A DNA stretch of 64,000 bases, taken from assembly GCF_027571385.1 (NCBI RefSeq), contig NZ_CP085636.1, positions 2,852,001 to 2,916,000 of the forward strand, given 5' to 3'. Shown here one piece after another: positions 16,910 to 26,467 of this stretch; positions within the stretch are counted from its first letter, which is position 1; every line of letters begins with the position of its first letter. The notes below the pieces were generated by a model. It made no database searches. It had not been told where the DNA came from and saw nothing but the letters and a program-made list of their open reading frames with translations. The position numbers were made by a program, and so were the translations under genes. Source of the stretch: Shewanella sp. MTB7. GTDB lineage: Bacteria > Pseudomonadota > Gammaproteobacteria > Enterobacterales > Shewanellaceae.

Positions 16910-16937
16910 TTGACTCATTTTTTAAATCAGTTAAAGT
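16910..16937 (+). promoter_or_regulatory. Possible promoter of second tRNA-Cys/Leu copy
   Basis: TTGACT at 16910-16915 and TAAAGT at 16932-16937 with 16-base spacing. The -10 matches consensus at only 4 of 6 positions. A separate promoter is needed for the second copy because a terminator precedes it. Confidence 0.35.
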
Positions 16938-16998
16938 ATCCTCACTTTCTTAGAGTGGCAATGATTAACAAGTGCTTTAAGATGTGAAAATGAATTTT

Positions 16999-17072
16999 GG
17001 CGCGATGGCAGAATGGCTATGCTGCGGATTGCAAATCCGCCTATCTCGGTTCGACTCCGGGTCGCGCCTCCA
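16999..17072 (+). tRNA. tRNA-Cys (anticodon GCA), copy 2
   Basis: Identical in sequence to the copy at 16359-16432, including encoded CCA. Confidence 0.96.
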
Positions 17073-17160
17073 TATTTAGATTATGATGAGTTTGGCTTTT
17101 TAAACAAGAGTCATACAGTATTAACTACCGATAATACGTATCGTCAGAGTCAACGAGTTT

Positions 17161-17246
17161 GCCCGAGTGGTGGAATCGGTAGACACAAGGGATTTAAAAT
17201 CCCTCGCTGAATAAGCGTGCCGGTTCAAGTCCGGCCTCGGGTACCA
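17161..17246 (+). tRNA. tRNA-Leu (anticodon UAA), copy 2
   Basis: Identical in sequence to the copy at 16521-16606. Confidence 0.96.
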
Positions 17247-17269
17247 TCATTCTCTTAGAGATGAGCAAA

Positions 17270-17298
17270 AAAGCCTCGACGAAAATCGGGGCTTTTTT
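17270..17298 (+). terminator. Terminator after tRNA-Leu copy 2
   Basis: GCCTCGAC-GAAA-ATCGGGGC followed by TTTTTT. One base of the stem differs from copy 1 and unpairs the top base pair. Still a good intrinsic terminator. Confidence 0.8.
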
Positions 17299-17300
17299 GT

Positions 17301-17649
17301 CTGTTGATCATTTAGAAAGCATACTTTAACCCCCTCGTGCAGTAATAAGATCACTCCGCCTCTATTATAACGTTTGGCTCGGAAATGTACGGTCGCTAGA
17401 CGTTATGTGAAGGTATTCACTTAATTGAAGTTTTACCAAGCATTTGAAATATCAACTTGTTTACAGTTTATGACTCATTGAAGTATGACTGACACCGCTG
17501 GTTGAGGCAGAGATGTTACGGCATTGACTAAAATACACTTTTGGCATTATTGAGATCTAAGGGGTAAACTTTGCTTAGTTTCAGCATTTGATTAGATAAT
17601 ATTGTCTCTCATTATCTCTAGTTCAATTGCGATAATAGGAGGTGGTGTT
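17301..17649. other. Intergenic region before the L,D-transpeptidase
   Basis: No gene seen. It contains a perfect 7-bp inverted repeat ATAACGT/ACGTTAT at 17367-17373 and 17400-17406. TTGACT at 17524-17529 may be the -35 of the downstream gene, but the matching -10 is weak (CATTAT). Confidence 0.4.
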
Positions 17650-19038
17650 ATGGATCAGGGAAAGTTTATTAGGAGAATTTTTGCTATTTCCCTATCCTTT
17701 TTCTACCTTGCCTCTGCGTCAGCAATAGACAGAATTGACGCTGCAATCAACTCTCTTCAATATCAAGTTCAATTAGTGAATTTAATCCAACCTTCGGAAC
17801 GTTTTACTGAGTACAAGCATATTCTGTCCCACGGCTCCAGAGATGAACATTTAGCCATCGTCGATAATATTCAAAAAGATCTTGCTCAATTCTGGCGTTC
17901 TGAGAATGTTCCGATTCAAGGTGGGGGAATGACTAATGATCTATATCTAAATGCATTTTCAATCGAACCTAGCTCTAAGGATTACCTCCCTACCAGTAAT
18001 CGGATTAGATATTTGCTCTGGATAAATGAACATAACAGTTGGAAAATCATTGTGTTGAACGCTTGGCTTAAAGAGGGGGATAGTCATTCCGCGATACCTG
18101 AAATTCGCCGTCGGTTAACGTTACTAGGCGATTTAATCGTTCTAGAGCCTGAAAGTCGTGTTATGACAGAAGACATTGTTAGCGCTGTGCAAGGGTTTCA
18201 ACATCGTCATGGCTTGAAGCAGGATGGAGTAATTGGACCTGAAACGTTAAGGTGGTTAAATCTCACTCCTGAAAATAGGGCGCATGTTCTAGCGGATAAC
18301 TTTATAAGTAAATCCAGTTACCTGGCAACGATTGGTTCCCGCTTTCTATTAGTCAACATCCCTGCGTTTGAAATGGTTTTAGTTGATAAAGGTGAGGTAC
18401 AACTCGAGTCCAGAGTCATCGTAGGTAAACCGTATCGACAAACGCCAAGATTGAGTAGCAAGATATCTAATATGATTCTTAATCCAAGCTGGCGAGTCCC
18501 TAGGAATCTGTTAAGGCGCGATCTTCTACCAAAAGTGCGCCAAGATGGTGCTTATATCAACGAACATAATTTTGATGTTTATAACTCCGCGGGAACTCAA
18601 GTAGTTAAAACGGCAGAGGAGTGGCAAGATCTGGCTGGAGGGCGGTTTCCATATCGGCTGGTACAAAAGCCAGGAGCGGATAATACATTAGGGCGTTATA
18701 AATTTTACTTTGAAAATGAGTACAATGTTTATCTTCATGATACCTATGATAAAGCGTTATTTGAAAAAACCAATAGAGCACTTTCTTCTGGTTGTATTCG
18801 AGTCGAAAAAGTAGAGTCTTTAGCAAATTGGCTGGCATCCAATTTAGTTAAAGATAAGCAAACTTGGGTCGATCTACAAACATATAGAGATAAGACCCAG
18901 TGGTTTTCCTTCGATAACGCTTTAGCCGTTCATTTAGTATATTGGACAGCTTGGGTGGACGAGAGGGGCTTGGCTCAATTTAGAAATGACATTTATCACC
19001 AGAATTCAATGCTTAATCTTGTTTCATTACAAGAGTAG
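17650..19038 (+). CDS. L,D-transpeptidase of the LdtD/YcbB family
   Basis: Periplasmic enzyme forming 3-3 (mDAP-mDAP) crosslinks in peptidoglycan. The start at ATG 17650 is set by a perfect AGGAGG 7 bases upstream (17637-17642); the upstream in-frame codon at 17602 would disrupt the signal peptide. The N-terminal hydrophobic segment (IRRIFAISLSFFYLASASA) is a signal peptide. A peptidoglycan-binding domain lies at about residues 160-200 (VSAVQGFQHRHGLKQDGVIG). The YkuD catalytic domain follows, with the HDTYD histidine and SSGCIR, catalytic Cys at residue 382. Length of 462 aa is somewhat shorter than E. coli LdtD. Followed 112 bp later by a YcbK-like gene, an association also seen in E. coli (ycbB-ycbK). 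Confidence 0.9.
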   Translation: MDQGKFIRRIFAISLSFFYLASASAIDRIDAAINSLQYQVQLVNLIQPSERFTEYKHILSHGSRDEHLAIVDNIQKDLAQFWRSENVPIQGGGMTNDLYLNAFSIEPSSKDYLPTSNRIRYLLWINEHNSWKIIVLNAWLKEGDSHSAIPEIRRRLTLLGDLIVLEPESRVMTEDIVSAVQGFQHRHGLKQDGVIGPETLRWLNLTPENRAHVLADNFISKSSYLATIGSRFLLVNIPAFEMVLVDKGEVQLESRVIVGKPYRQTPRLSSKISNMILNPSWRVPRNLLRRDLLPKVRQDGAYINEHNFDVYNSAGTQVVKTAEEWQDLAGGRFPYRLVQKPGADNTLGRYKFYFENEYNVYLHDTYDKALFEKTNRALSSGCIRVEKVESLANWLASNLVKDKQTWVDLQTYRDKTQWFSFDNALAVHLVYWTAWVDERGLAQFRNDIYHQNSMLNLVSLQE

Positions 19039-19150
19039 TTTTTGGTGCCCATTAAAACAGTGTATTCCCTTATAAATGTTAACTTGATTTTACTCTGAAT
19101 AACGTATATTTTATCGAAAATATGGTTAATTATTAGTCAGTGGTGATCGA

Positions 19151-19699
19151 GTGTCTTTAGTTTGTCCCGCCCGTAGGCAGTTGTTGTTAGGCCTTAGTGG
19201 TATTGCAATGTGTTCAGTTATCCCATCAAAGGTTCAGGCGAGCCGTTCAACAAAAGGGATTAGAAATCTGGGTTTTAAAAATATTCATACTGGTGAGCGT
19301 GGACATGGAAGCTATTGGATTGATGGGCGCTACCAAGAGAATATTTTATCTGAATTTAGTCATACATTAAGAGACCACCGACGTAACGAGTCTGCTCCTA
19401 TGGACATTCGTTTATATGATCTTTTATTTAAGCTCAAAGAGACGTTAAATGTTGAGTATGATTTTAATGTTATATCTGGATACCGATCGCCAAAAACTAA
19501 TGCTATGTTGGCATCAAAAAGTAGTGCTGTAGCTAAGAAAAGTTACCATATGAAAGGAATGGCAATGGACATTGCTATTCCAGATGTTAAGTTAAGTTAT
19601 CTCCGTGAAGCTGCGATAGAACTTAAACTTGGCGGTGTTGGATATTACCCGCGTTCAGGCTTTATCCATGTTGATACAGGGCCAGTGCGAACTTGGTAA
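19151..19699 (+). CDS. ycbK: YcbK-like DUF882/M15-type peptidase with Tat signal
   Basis: Family of periplasmic proteins related to M15 metallopeptidases, associated with peptidoglycan. The N-terminus RRQLLLGLSGIAMCSVI looks like a twin-arginine signal. Metal-ligand pattern: SGYRSPKTNAML, then SYHMKGMAMDIAIPD (HxxxxxxD) and SGFIHVDTGPVRTW (HxD). These match the M15 active-site set. Start is GTG at 19151 with only a weak ribosome site. Co-directional with the L,D-transpeptidase upstream. Substrate unproven; cell-wall role is from the family. Confidence 0.88.
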   Translation: MSLVCPARRQLLLGLSGIAMCSVIPSKVQASRSTKGIRNLGFKNIHTGERGHGSYWIDGRYQENILSEFSHTLRDHRRNESAPMDIRLYDLLFKLKETLNVEYDFNVISGYRSPKTNAMLASKSSAVAKKSYHMKGMAMDIAIPDVKLSYLREAAIELKLGGVGYYPRSGFIHVDTGPVRTW

Positions 19700-19835
19700 A
19701 TGATCTATGCCGAGATATACATTAAATGGTTTGTTAGTTTTGGGGGGCTATGGTAGTATCCGCCCGCAATAAAAGCGTCCTCGTTGGTCGAAAATGGGGG
19801 ACAAACTGAAACTAATTTATTTAAGTGAGAAAGCT

Positions 19836-20123
19836 ATGTCTTATACTATCGCTGCACAAGTCCGTACTGAAATTGGGAAAGGTTCGAGCCGCCGCCTACG
19901 TCATGCCGACAAAGTCCCTGCAGTTATCTATGGTCCAGGTAAAGAGCCTGTTGCTATCGTTTTTGACCATAAAGATATCATCAACATTCAAGCGAATGAA
20001 GATTTTTACACCGTTGCTCTAACTATCAACCTTGATGGTACTGACGTTAAAGTTAGCGTTAAAGCTATGCAACGTCACGCGTTCAAGCCTCTTATTGAGC
20101 ACGTAGATTTCACTTACGCATAA
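19836..20123 (+). CDS. rplY: 50S ribosomal protein L25
   Basis: Binds 5S rRNA in the large subunit. At 95 aa it is the short, E. coli-type L25 without the CTC extension. The conserved [21 protein letters not shown] is near the N-terminus and HVDF near the end. Start at MSYTIAAQ (ATG 19836) fits family length; an in-frame upstream ATG at 19794 would add 14 unrelated residues. Single-gene unit with an intrinsic terminator at 20142-20169. Confidence 0.97.
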   Translation: MSYTIAAQVRTEIGKGSSRRLRHADKVPAVIYGPGKEPVAIVFDHKDIINIQANEDFYTVALTINLDGTDVKVSVKAMQRHAFKPLIEHVDFTYA

Positions 20124-20141
20124 GCGTGTAGTGTAGTTAAT

Positions 20142-20169
20142 AAAAAAAGCGCCTATTGGCGCTTTTTTT
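20142..20169. terminator. Bidirectional terminator between rplY and ycgB
   Basis: Perfect 12-bp inverted repeat AAAAAAAGCGCC/GGCGCTTTTTTT with loop TATT. Serves both convergent genes. Confidence 0.9.
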
Positions 20170-20190
20170 ATATTTAATCATCAAGGTTAA

Positions 20191-21708
20191 TTATTCCTCA
20201 TCGTCATTTGGACAAGTCGCGATAATCGTTTGTTCCCCATCATCACCAACTTCCTCTAATCTAACATCAAATCCCCAAAGTCGATGTAAATGCTTGACCA
20301 CTTCGTGACGGCTTTTTGACAGAGGAACCCGATTGGTAGGGATGTATCTTAATGTTAGTGACCTATCCCCCTTTATTTCGACATTTTGAACTTGAATATT
20401 TGGTTCTAAATTTGACAGATTGTATTGTTGTGACAACATCTGTCGAATATCTTTGTAACCTTGTTCATCGTGAATTGCCGAAACTGATAAATAGTTCTTT
20501 TTATCATCATCTAAAATACCAAAGAGTTTAAATTGGCGGATAATATTGGGTGATAAATACTGACTAATAAAGCTTTCATCTTTAAAGTTTTCCATTGCAA
20601 AATGTAATGTTTCAAGCCAATCACTGCCGGCTATGTCAGGAAACCAATGTTTATCCTCCTCTGTCGGATTTTCACATATTCGTCTAATATCGATAAACAT
20701 GTTAAACCCTAATGCATAGGGATTAATCCCGCTATAATGAGGGCTGTTGTAGCTAGGTTGCGCAATTACATTGGTATGATTTTGTAAGAATTCCAGCATA
20801 AACCTGTCGGTAACCAAACCCTCATCATATAGGTGATTGAGTATGGTATAGTGCCAAAATGTAGCCCAACCTTCATTCATTACCTGAGTTTGTTTTTGTG
20901 GGTAGAAGTATTGCCCCATCTTACGTACGATGCGGACAATCTCCCGTTCCCATGGTTTTAATAAGGGGGCGTGTTTCTCTATAAAGTAGAGAATATTTTC
21001 TTGGGGTTCTTCTGGAAAGCTTGACCTAGGTTTCTCTTTTGACTCACTTTGAGTTGATGGTATCGTTCGCCAGAGATCATTAACCTGACTCTGCAGATAT
21101 TCTTCACGATCTTTTTGTCTGAGTTGTTCCTCCTTAAAAGATATTTCACTTGGACGTTTATATCGGTCAACGCCGTAATTCATTAAGGCATGACAAGAAT
21201 CAATAATTAATTCAACTTTTTCAACGCCGTGGACTTCTTCACATTGACTTATGTAGTTTTTAGCAAAAACAAGATAGTCAATAATAGAACTGGCATCTGT
21301 CCATGTTTTGAAAAGATAGTTGCTTTTAAAGAAGCTATTATGACCAAAACAAGCATGGGCCATCACCAATGCTTGCATGGTAATGGTATTTTCTTCCATA
21401 AGGTAAGCGATACAGGGGTCAGAGTTAATAACAATCTCATAGGCAAGACCCATCTGACCACGTTTATAGCTCTGCTCGGTCTCAATGAATTTTTTACCGA
21501 ACGACCAATGAGTATAACCTATGGGCATGCCGATGCCTGCATAGGCATCCATCATCTGTTCGGCCGTGATCACCTCAATTTGGTTTGGATATGAGTCAAG
21601 TTTGTAATGTGCTGCAACTTTTTCTATTTCTGTTAAGTAAGTTTGCAATAGTTCAAAGTTCCAATCTGGCCCATCGTCAAGCGGTGTTCTCTTTTTTCTC
21701 TTATCCAT
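20191..21708 (-). CDS. ycgB: SpoVR family protein (YcgB)
   Basis: 505 aa, the standard family length, with conserved segments WNFELLQTYLTEIEKVA, MGLAYEIVINSDPCIAYLMEEN, HACFGHNSFFKSNYLF, NEGWATFWHYTILNHLY and NPYALGFNMFIDIRRICE. The HxxxH and ExWAxxxH patterns suggest metal binding. Molecular function is not established; in enterics it is co-regulated with yeaGH as a stationary-phase/stress gene. Third gene of a minus-strand operon after yeaG and yeaH, with an 8-bp gap from yeaH. Confidence 0.95.
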   Translation of the reverse strand: MDKRKKRTPLDDGPDWNFELLQTYLTEIEKVAAHYKLDSYPNQIEVITAEQMMDAYAGIGMPIGYTHWSFGKKFIETEQSYKRGQMGLAYEIVINSDPCIAYLMEENTITMQALVMAHACFGHNSFFKSNYLFKTWTDASSIIDYLVFAKNYISQCEEVHGVEKVELIIDSCHALMNYGVDRYKRPSEISFKEEQLRQKDREEYLQSQVNDLWRTIPSTQSESKEKPRSSFPEEPQENILYFIEKHAPLLKPWEREIVRIVRKMGQYFYPQKQTQVMNEGWATFWHYTILNHLYDEGLVTDRFMLEFLQNHTNVIAQPSYNSPHYSGINPYALGFNMFIDIRRICENPTEEDKHWFPDIAGSDWLETLHFAMENFKDESFISQYLSPNIIRQFKLFGILDDDKKNYLSVSAIHDEQGYKDIRQMLSQQYNLSNLEPNIQVQNVEIKGDRSLTLRYIPTNRVPLSKSRHEVVKHLHRLWGFDVRLEEVGDDGEQTIIATCPNDDEE

Positions 21709-21716
21709 AACGCCCC

Positions 21717-22985
21717 CTAAACAGCTTGTTTCTTAAATAGTTCTCTAAATACAGGGTATATGTCTTCAGCTTGCTTAATATGTTGCACGGCGATGTTATC
21801 GAAGCTTTGTTGCAAGCTCTCGTATTCACGCCAAAGTGTTTGATGAGCGCGGTTGGTGATCTCTATATAACTAAAGTATCGCACTACAGGTAATAGTTTT
21901 TCCTCTAATAGTGTTTTACATCCTGGTGAATCGTCAGCCCAGTTGTCACCGTCAGAAGCCTGAGCCGCATAGATGTTCCATTCGCTCTCAGGGTAACGCT
22001 CTTTCTGTATTTGATGCATGAGTTTTAACGCACTAGAGACTATCGTTCCACCCGTTTCTTGTGAGTAGAAAAATTCATGTTCATCGACTTCCTTAGCTTG
22101 CGTATGGTGGCGTATGTAGACGACGTCTAGATTTTTATAGGTTCGAGTTAGGAAAAGGTATAGCAAAATATAAAACCGTTTAGCCATATCTTTGGTTGCT
22201 TGATCCATAGAACCTGATACGTCCATTATGCAGAACATGACAGCTTGACTCGAAGGGATCTCCCTTTTGGCATAGTTGTTATACCTAAGATCGAACGTAT
22301 CGATGAAAGGCACTTTAGAAATTTTCCGCTTTAATTCTTCAATATCTTGTTTTAAAGACAGAATTTTTTCAGCTTTTGCACCTGGAGTATTCTCAAGCTT
22401 CTCAAGTTCAATCATCAGTTGCTTTAGGTCTTTCTTCTTCGATGACGACATTGCGATGCGTCTGGCAAGCGATGATCTGAGTGAGCGCACAATATTGATG
22501 TTTGCCGGAACGCCGTCATTAGTAAATCCAGCTCGGTATGTTTGATATTCAACTAACTTATTTAGACGATTGTTTTGTAAGTTTGGCAGTTCTAGATCTT
22601 CAAAAAGCAGCTCTAAGTACTCATCTTTTGAGATCTGAAATACAAAATCATCCTCACCTTCACCTGAATCAGAAGCTTCGCCTTGACCTGAGCCTTGACC
22701 ACCGCCTGATGGGGGACGCTCAATCTTATCGCCTCGAGTAAATTGATCATTGCCAGGATGAACGCGCTCTCTAATACCACCTTGACCTTGATGAAAAGAA
22801 GGCTCTTGTATATCTTTTGTGGGGATACCAATTTTCTCCCCTTTGTCGACGTCTGTGACACTTCTTCTTGTTACTGCATCGCTGACAGATTTTTTAATCT
22901 GTTGCTTATATCTATTAATGAAACGTTGACGGTTGACTGTACTTTTTCCCTTAGCATTAAGCCGTCTATCGATAAAATTCGCCAT
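21717..22985 (-). CDS. yeaH: YeaH/YhbH family protein (DUF444)
   Basis: Start set at ATG 22985 ([15 protein letters not shown]) by a GGGAGG site; an upstream in-frame ATG at 23015 would add ten unlikely residues. 422 aa. The C-terminal half is a von Willebrand A-like domain with MIDAS motif [13 protein letters not shown] and a downstream [10 protein letters not shown] low-complexity Gly/Glu region ([19 protein letters not shown]) lies near residue 100. Partner of the kinase YeaG; probably a scaffold or substrate in the stress response. Lies between yeaG and ycgB in one operon. Confidence 0.95.
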   Translation of the reverse strand: MANFIDRRLNAKGKSTVNRQRFINRYKQQIKKSVSDAVTRRSVTDVDKGEKIGIPTKDIQEPSFHQGQGGIRERVHPGNDQFTRGDKIERPPSGGGQGSGQGEASDSGEGEDDFVFQISKDEYLELLFEDLELPNLQNNRLNKLVEYQTYRAGFTNDGVPANINIVRSLRSSLARRIAMSSSKKKDLKQLMIELEKLENTPGAKAEKILSLKQDIEELKRKISKVPFIDTFDLRYNNYAKREIPSSQAVMFCIMDVSGSMDQATKDMAKRFYILLYLFLTRTYKNLDVVYIRHHTQAKEVDEHEFFYSQETGGTIVSSALKLMHQIQKERYPESEWNIYAAQASDGDNWADDSPGCKTLLEEKLLPVVRYFSYIEITNRAHQTLWREYESLQQSFDNIAVQHIKQAEDIYPVFRELFKKQAV

Positions 22986-23037
22986 GCGCACCTCCCAAGC
23001 CATAGTAGGGAGCAAGCTCCCTACTTGTCTCTCTAAG

Positions 23038-24972
23038 TTAAGAAGACTTACGTACTCTCAGATACCATTCTGATAGCAGTCTGACCTGTTTCTTGGTGTA
23101 ACCTTTATCCATCATACGATCGATGAAGTCATCATGCTTACGTTGATCATCGGTTGAGGTTTTAGCGTTGAAAGAGATAACAGGTAAAAGATCTTCTGTA
23201 TTTGAGAACATCTTCTTCTCTATTACAGTACGAAGTTTTTCATAGCTGGTCCAAAGTGGATTAGAACCATCATTATTGGCTCTCGCTCTTAGTACAAAGT
23301 TAACTATCTCATTTCGGAAATCTTTTGGATTACTAATACCCGCTGGTTTTTCAATTTTTTCAAGCTCTGCGTTTAAGGCTGAACGGTCGAAGAGTTGTCC
23401 AGTTTCAGGATCTCGATATTCTTGATCTTGGATCCAGAAGTCGGCATAGGTTACGTAGCGGTCAAAAATATTTTGGCCATATTCGGAATACGATTCGAGG
23501 TAGGCGGTTTGGATCTCCTTACCGATAAATTCAACATACTTAGGAATAAGGTAGCCCTTGAGGAACTCGAGGTAACGTTCTGCTGTATCGCTTGGGAATT
23601 GCTCTTGCTCTATCTGTCTTTCAAGCACATAGAAAAGATGAACCGGATTGGCTGCTATCTCGCTGTGATCGAAGTTAAAGACTTTAGAGAGGATTTTAAA
23701 AGAGAAACGGGTTGATAACCCATGCATTCCTTCATCGACTCCAGCATAGTCACGATATTCTTGGTATGATTTAGCCTTTGGATCTGTGTCTTTGAGGCTT
23801 TCACCATCATAGACTCGCATTTTTGAATAGATGGAGGAGTTCTCTGGTGCAACCATTCTAGATAGCACACTAAATTGAGCTAACGTTTCTAGTGTACCTG
23901 GAGCACAAGGAGCCTTAGCCAGTTCAGAGTTAGAAAGTAATTTGTTGTAGATCTGTATCTCCTCAGTGATCCTGAGGCAGTAAGGTACCTTGACTATGTA
24001 TACCCTATCTAAGAATGCTTCATTTGTTTTATTGTTTCTAAAGGTGGTCCATTCAGACTCATTAGAATGGGCGAGTATCATGCCAGTAAAGGGGAGGGCA
24101 GAGAGACCCTCGGTACCATTATAATTACCCTCCTGAGTCGCAGTTAGTAGCGGGTGAAGCACCTTAATCGGCGCTTTAAACATCTCTACAAATTCCATTA
24201 ACCCTTGATTGGCACGGCATAATGCACCTGAGTAGGAGTAAGCATCTGCATCATTCTGGGCAAAATGTTCTAATTGCCTAATGTCGACTTTACCAACTAA
24301 AGAGGAGATATCTTGATTGTTCTCATCTCCAGGCTCTGTTTTTGCGATGGCCATTTGGTCTAAAATGGCGGGGTAGACTTTGACAACCTTAAATTTAGAT
24401 ATGTCGCCCCCAAACTCATGTAAACGTTTTACAGCCCAAGGTGACATAATACATTTTAAGTATCTGTGAGGGATTTTGTATTCATTGAACAGTAATTCTG
24501 CATCCTCATCAGGGTTAAAAAGACAGAATGGATGATCATTAACAGGGCTTCTAACACCATTTGCACTCAAGATGTAAATGGGGATTTTCTGCATTAAAGA
24601 CTTTAGCTTTTCTGCCAGCGATGATTTACCGCCGCCAACAGGACCAAGTAAATACAATATCTGCTTTGATTCCTCAAGACCCTGTGCTGAATGTTTAAGG
24701 TAAGCGACTATCTGTTGAATAGCCTCTTCCATGCCATAGAAGTTTTTAAATTCTGGGTAGCGTGAAATTAACCGGTTGGAGAAAATTCTGCTGAGAATAG
24801 GATCTTTTGATGTATCGACAACTTCAGGTTCTCCAATTGCAAGAAGCAATCTCTCGGCTGCCAATGCATAAGAACTTCGGTTCTCTTTACAGATGGTTAA
24901 AAATTCCTGTAATGAATATTCTTCGTCCAGCTTTTTTTCATAGCGCTGTTGGTAATGCTCAAATATGCTCAT
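23038..24972 (-). CDS. yeaG: PrkA-family serine protein kinase YeaG
   Basis: 644 aa, full length. N-terminal AAA-type region with Walker [16 protein letters not shown] (about residue 110) followed by [16 protein letters not shown]. The C-terminal PrkA kinase domain includes the [18 protein letters not shown] and [18 protein letters not shown] regions. Acts in cytoplasm in adaptation to nitrogen and carbon stress in E. coli. First gene of yeaG-yeaH-ycgB. Upstream at 25094-25117 are three alternating GTTGCA/TGCAAC half-sites that may be its control region. Confidence 0.96.
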   Translation of the reverse strand: MSIFEHYQQRYEKKLDEEYSLQEFLTICKENRSSYALAAERLLLAIGEPEVVDTSKDPILSRIFSNRLISRYPEFKNFYGMEEAIQQIVAYLKHSAQGLEESKQILYLLGPVGGGKSSLAEKLKSLMQKIPIYILSANGVRSPVNDHPFCLFNPDEDAELLFNEYKIPHRYLKCIMSPWAVKRLHEFGGDISKFKVVKVYPAILDQMAIAKTEPGDENNQDISSLVGKVDIRQLEHFAQNDADAYSYSGALCRANQGLMEFVEMFKAPIKVLHPLLTATQEGNYNGTEGLSALPFTGMILAHSNESEWTTFRNNKTNEAFLDRVYIVKVPYCLRITEEIQIYNKLLSNSELAKAPCAPGTLETLAQFSVLSRMVAPENSSIYSKMRVYDGESLKDTDPKAKSYQEYRDYAGVDEGMHGLSTRFSFKILSKVFNFDHSEIAANPVHLFYVLERQIEQEQFPSDTAERYLEFLKGYLIPKYVEFIGKEIQTAYLESYSEYGQNIFDRYVTYADFWIQDQEYRDPETGQLFDRSALNAELEKIEKPAGISNPKDFRNEIVNFVLRARANNDGSNPLWTSYEKLRTVIEKKMFSNTEDLLPVISFNAKTSTDDQRKHDDFIDRMMDKGYTKKQVRLLSEWYLRVRKSS

Positions 24973-25093
24973 AGTCTACCCCCTGAAACGCCCAAATAGG
25001 TTGAAAGCGATAACTGAAAACCAGTCTCCTGTTATTAATATTAGACCTAAATCGTTAACTAAGCATTAAAAAAGTTAAATAAAACAATGACAA

Positions 25094-25117
25094 ACAGTTG
25101 CAAATGCAACAGTTGCA
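25094..25117. promoter_or_regulatory. Triple GTTGCA half-site array upstream of yeaG
   Basis: GTTGCA (25097-25102), TGCAAC (25105-25110) and GTTGCA (25112-25117) alternate in orientation with 2- and 1-base spacers. ACAGTTGCA repeats directly with 15-bp period (25094 and 25109). It looks like an operator bound by a dimeric regulator, 122 bp upstream of yeaG. The regulator is unknown to me. Confidence 0.45.
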
Positions 25118-25164
25118 GAAGTAGGTTAGGGGATAGTGCAGTAAGAAGTGGTTAGCGGAAATAA

Positions 25165-25198
25165 AAAAGGAGCTTTAAAAAGCTCCTAATATTTTTAG
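25165..25198 (-). terminator. Terminator of sodB
   Basis: AGGAGCTTT and AAAGCTCCT pair closely and are followed on the minus strand by TTTTTTATT. Placed 37 bp past the sodB stop. Confidence 0.85.
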
Positions 25199-25234
25199 TG
25201 ATGAGTATGGTTACTCGTCAGGTTTAACTAAAAA

Positions 25235-25816
25235 TTAAGCAAAATTCTGATTAACAAAATCCCAATTTACCAGTTCCCAATAATGGGCAAGGTAATCAGG
25301 TCTAACATTGCGATAATCAATGTAGTAAGCATGCTCCCAAACATCAACAGTCATCAGAGGTGTAACACTGCTATCCGTTAGAGGTGTAGCTGCATTGCTT
25401 GTGTTCACGATGGCGACAGAACCATCAGAGTTCTTCACAAGCCAAGTCCAAGCACTACCAAAATTATTTACAGCTGAATCAGTAAACTTTGCTTTAAATG
25501 CTTCAAACGAGCCAAAAGCTTCATCAATTGCTTTTGCTACTGCACCAGTTGCAACGCCGCCGCCATTTGGTGATAGGCAGTTCCAATAGAAAGTATGGTT
25601 CCAGATTTGGGCTGCATTATTAAAAATACCACCAGAAGAGGTCTTAATGATCTCTTCTAGGCTCTTTTCAGCTAATTCTGTACCTTCTACTAGACCGTTA
25701 AGCTTTACAACATAAGTATTGTGGTGCTTACCGTAATGATATTCGATGGTTTCTTGAGAAATATGCGGTTCAAGAGCATCTTTAGCGTAAGGTAGTGCTG
25801 GTAATTCAAAAGCCAT
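25235..25816 (-). CDS. sodB: Superoxide dismutase [Fe]
   Basis: Converts superoxide to oxygen and hydrogen peroxide in the cytoplasm. 193 aa, normal for SodB. Metal ligands are visible: His in HISQETIEYHYGKHHNTYV, His in NHTFYWN, and Asp/His in DVWEHAYYIDYRN. The iron-type signature FGSAWTWLV with the upstream AKFTDSAVNNF is present. ATG at 25816 has a GGAGAAA site; an upstream in-frame start at 25888 would add 24 non-homologous residues. Monocistronic with its own terminator. Confidence 0.97.
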   Translation of the reverse strand: MAFELPALPYAKDALEPHISQETIEYHYGKHHNTYVVKLNGLVEGTELAEKSLEEIIKTSSGGIFNNAAQIWNHTFYWNCLSPNGGGVATGAVAKAIDEAFGSFEAFKAKFTDSAVNNFGSAWTWLVKNSDGSVAIVNTSNAATPLTDSSVTPLMTVDVWEHAYYIDYRNVRPDYLAHYWELVNWDFVNQNFA

Positions 25817-26027
25817 TGCGTTTCTCCACTCAACAAAAAATTGATTTATAGTATTTGTTAGTATGATTCTACTCGAAAAATCACACACAGTATGTTCAAT
25901 TATAAGATTTTTGCAATCGATAAAATTAGTCTGTTAAAGCCTTATAAAAAGTAGGTTTTAGTTCTAGGCTTACCTGAAGTACAATAGAGGAAATTTATTC
26001 GCTATCGTGTGAGCTAGGAAAATAATA

Positions 26028-26378
26028 ATGGAAACAAACGAAACAGTAGAGAAGATCAAGCAGCAGATTTCTGAAAATCCTATCATAGTGTATATGAAAG
26101 GTTCACCTAAATTACCGAGCTGTGGTTTTTCATCTCAAGTCTCTCAAATTATGATTAACTGTAATGCCCAGTTTGCGTTTGTTGATATTCTACAACATCC
26201 GGACATTCGCAGTGAATTGCCTAAATATGCTAACTGGCCAACCTTTCCGCAATTATGGATCGAAGGTGAGTTAATCGGTGGTTGTGACATCTTGACTGAG
26301 ATGTACCAAAAAGGTGAGCTACAAACCTTGATTGCAGAGACTGCAGCTAAACATCAATCAGAAGAAAATGCTTCTTAA
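26028..26378 (+). CDS. grxD: Monothiol glutaredoxin, Grx4 type
   Basis: Cytoplasmic CGFS-type glutaredoxin that carries or transfers Fe-S clusters. The CGFS active site is present in KLPSCGFSSQ, with the glutathione-binding WPTFPQLWIEGELIGGCDI downstream. 116 aa, full length. It lies next to, and divergent from, sodB, which fits a shared iron/oxidative theme, but no common operator was recognised. Confidence 0.97.
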   Translation: METNETVEKIKQQISENPIIVYMKGSPKLPSCGFSSQVSQIMINCNAQFAFVDILQHPDIRSELPKYANWPTFPQLWIEGELIGGCDILTEMYQKGELQTLIAETAAKHQSEENAS

Positions 26379-26406
26379 TTAAGTTTTTAAGTGCGGTGTA
26401 GCTAAG

Positions 26407-26435
26407 AAAGCCTTTCATTTGAAAGGCTTTTTGTT
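26407..26435. terminator. Terminator between grxD and uraA
   Basis: AAAGCCTTTC-ATTT-GAAAGGCTTT with flanking T tracts (TTTTTG and TTTT). Mainly serves grxD, possibly both convergent genes. Confidence 0.85.
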
Positions 26436-26467
26436 TTAATTTTTGTGATCTTATACCGATTGAATAT

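Larger units (their letters stand above)
16999..17300 (+). repeat. 302-bp direct repeat, copy 2
   Basis: Second copy of 16359-16660. Both tRNAs are base-for-base identical to copy 1, and the intergenic spacer between them is also identical. This points to a recent duplication or ongoing gene conversion. Confidence 0.95.

Noticed and set aside
16660..16998. Insertion sequence between the two tRNA-Cys/Leu copies
   Set aside because: 338 bp with no transposase frame, terminal inverted repeats or target duplication seen.
17367..17406. Full integron attC site or cassette
   Set aside because: Only a 40-bp span with 7-bp arms; inner L boxes pair poorly and no integrase or cassette gene is adjacent.
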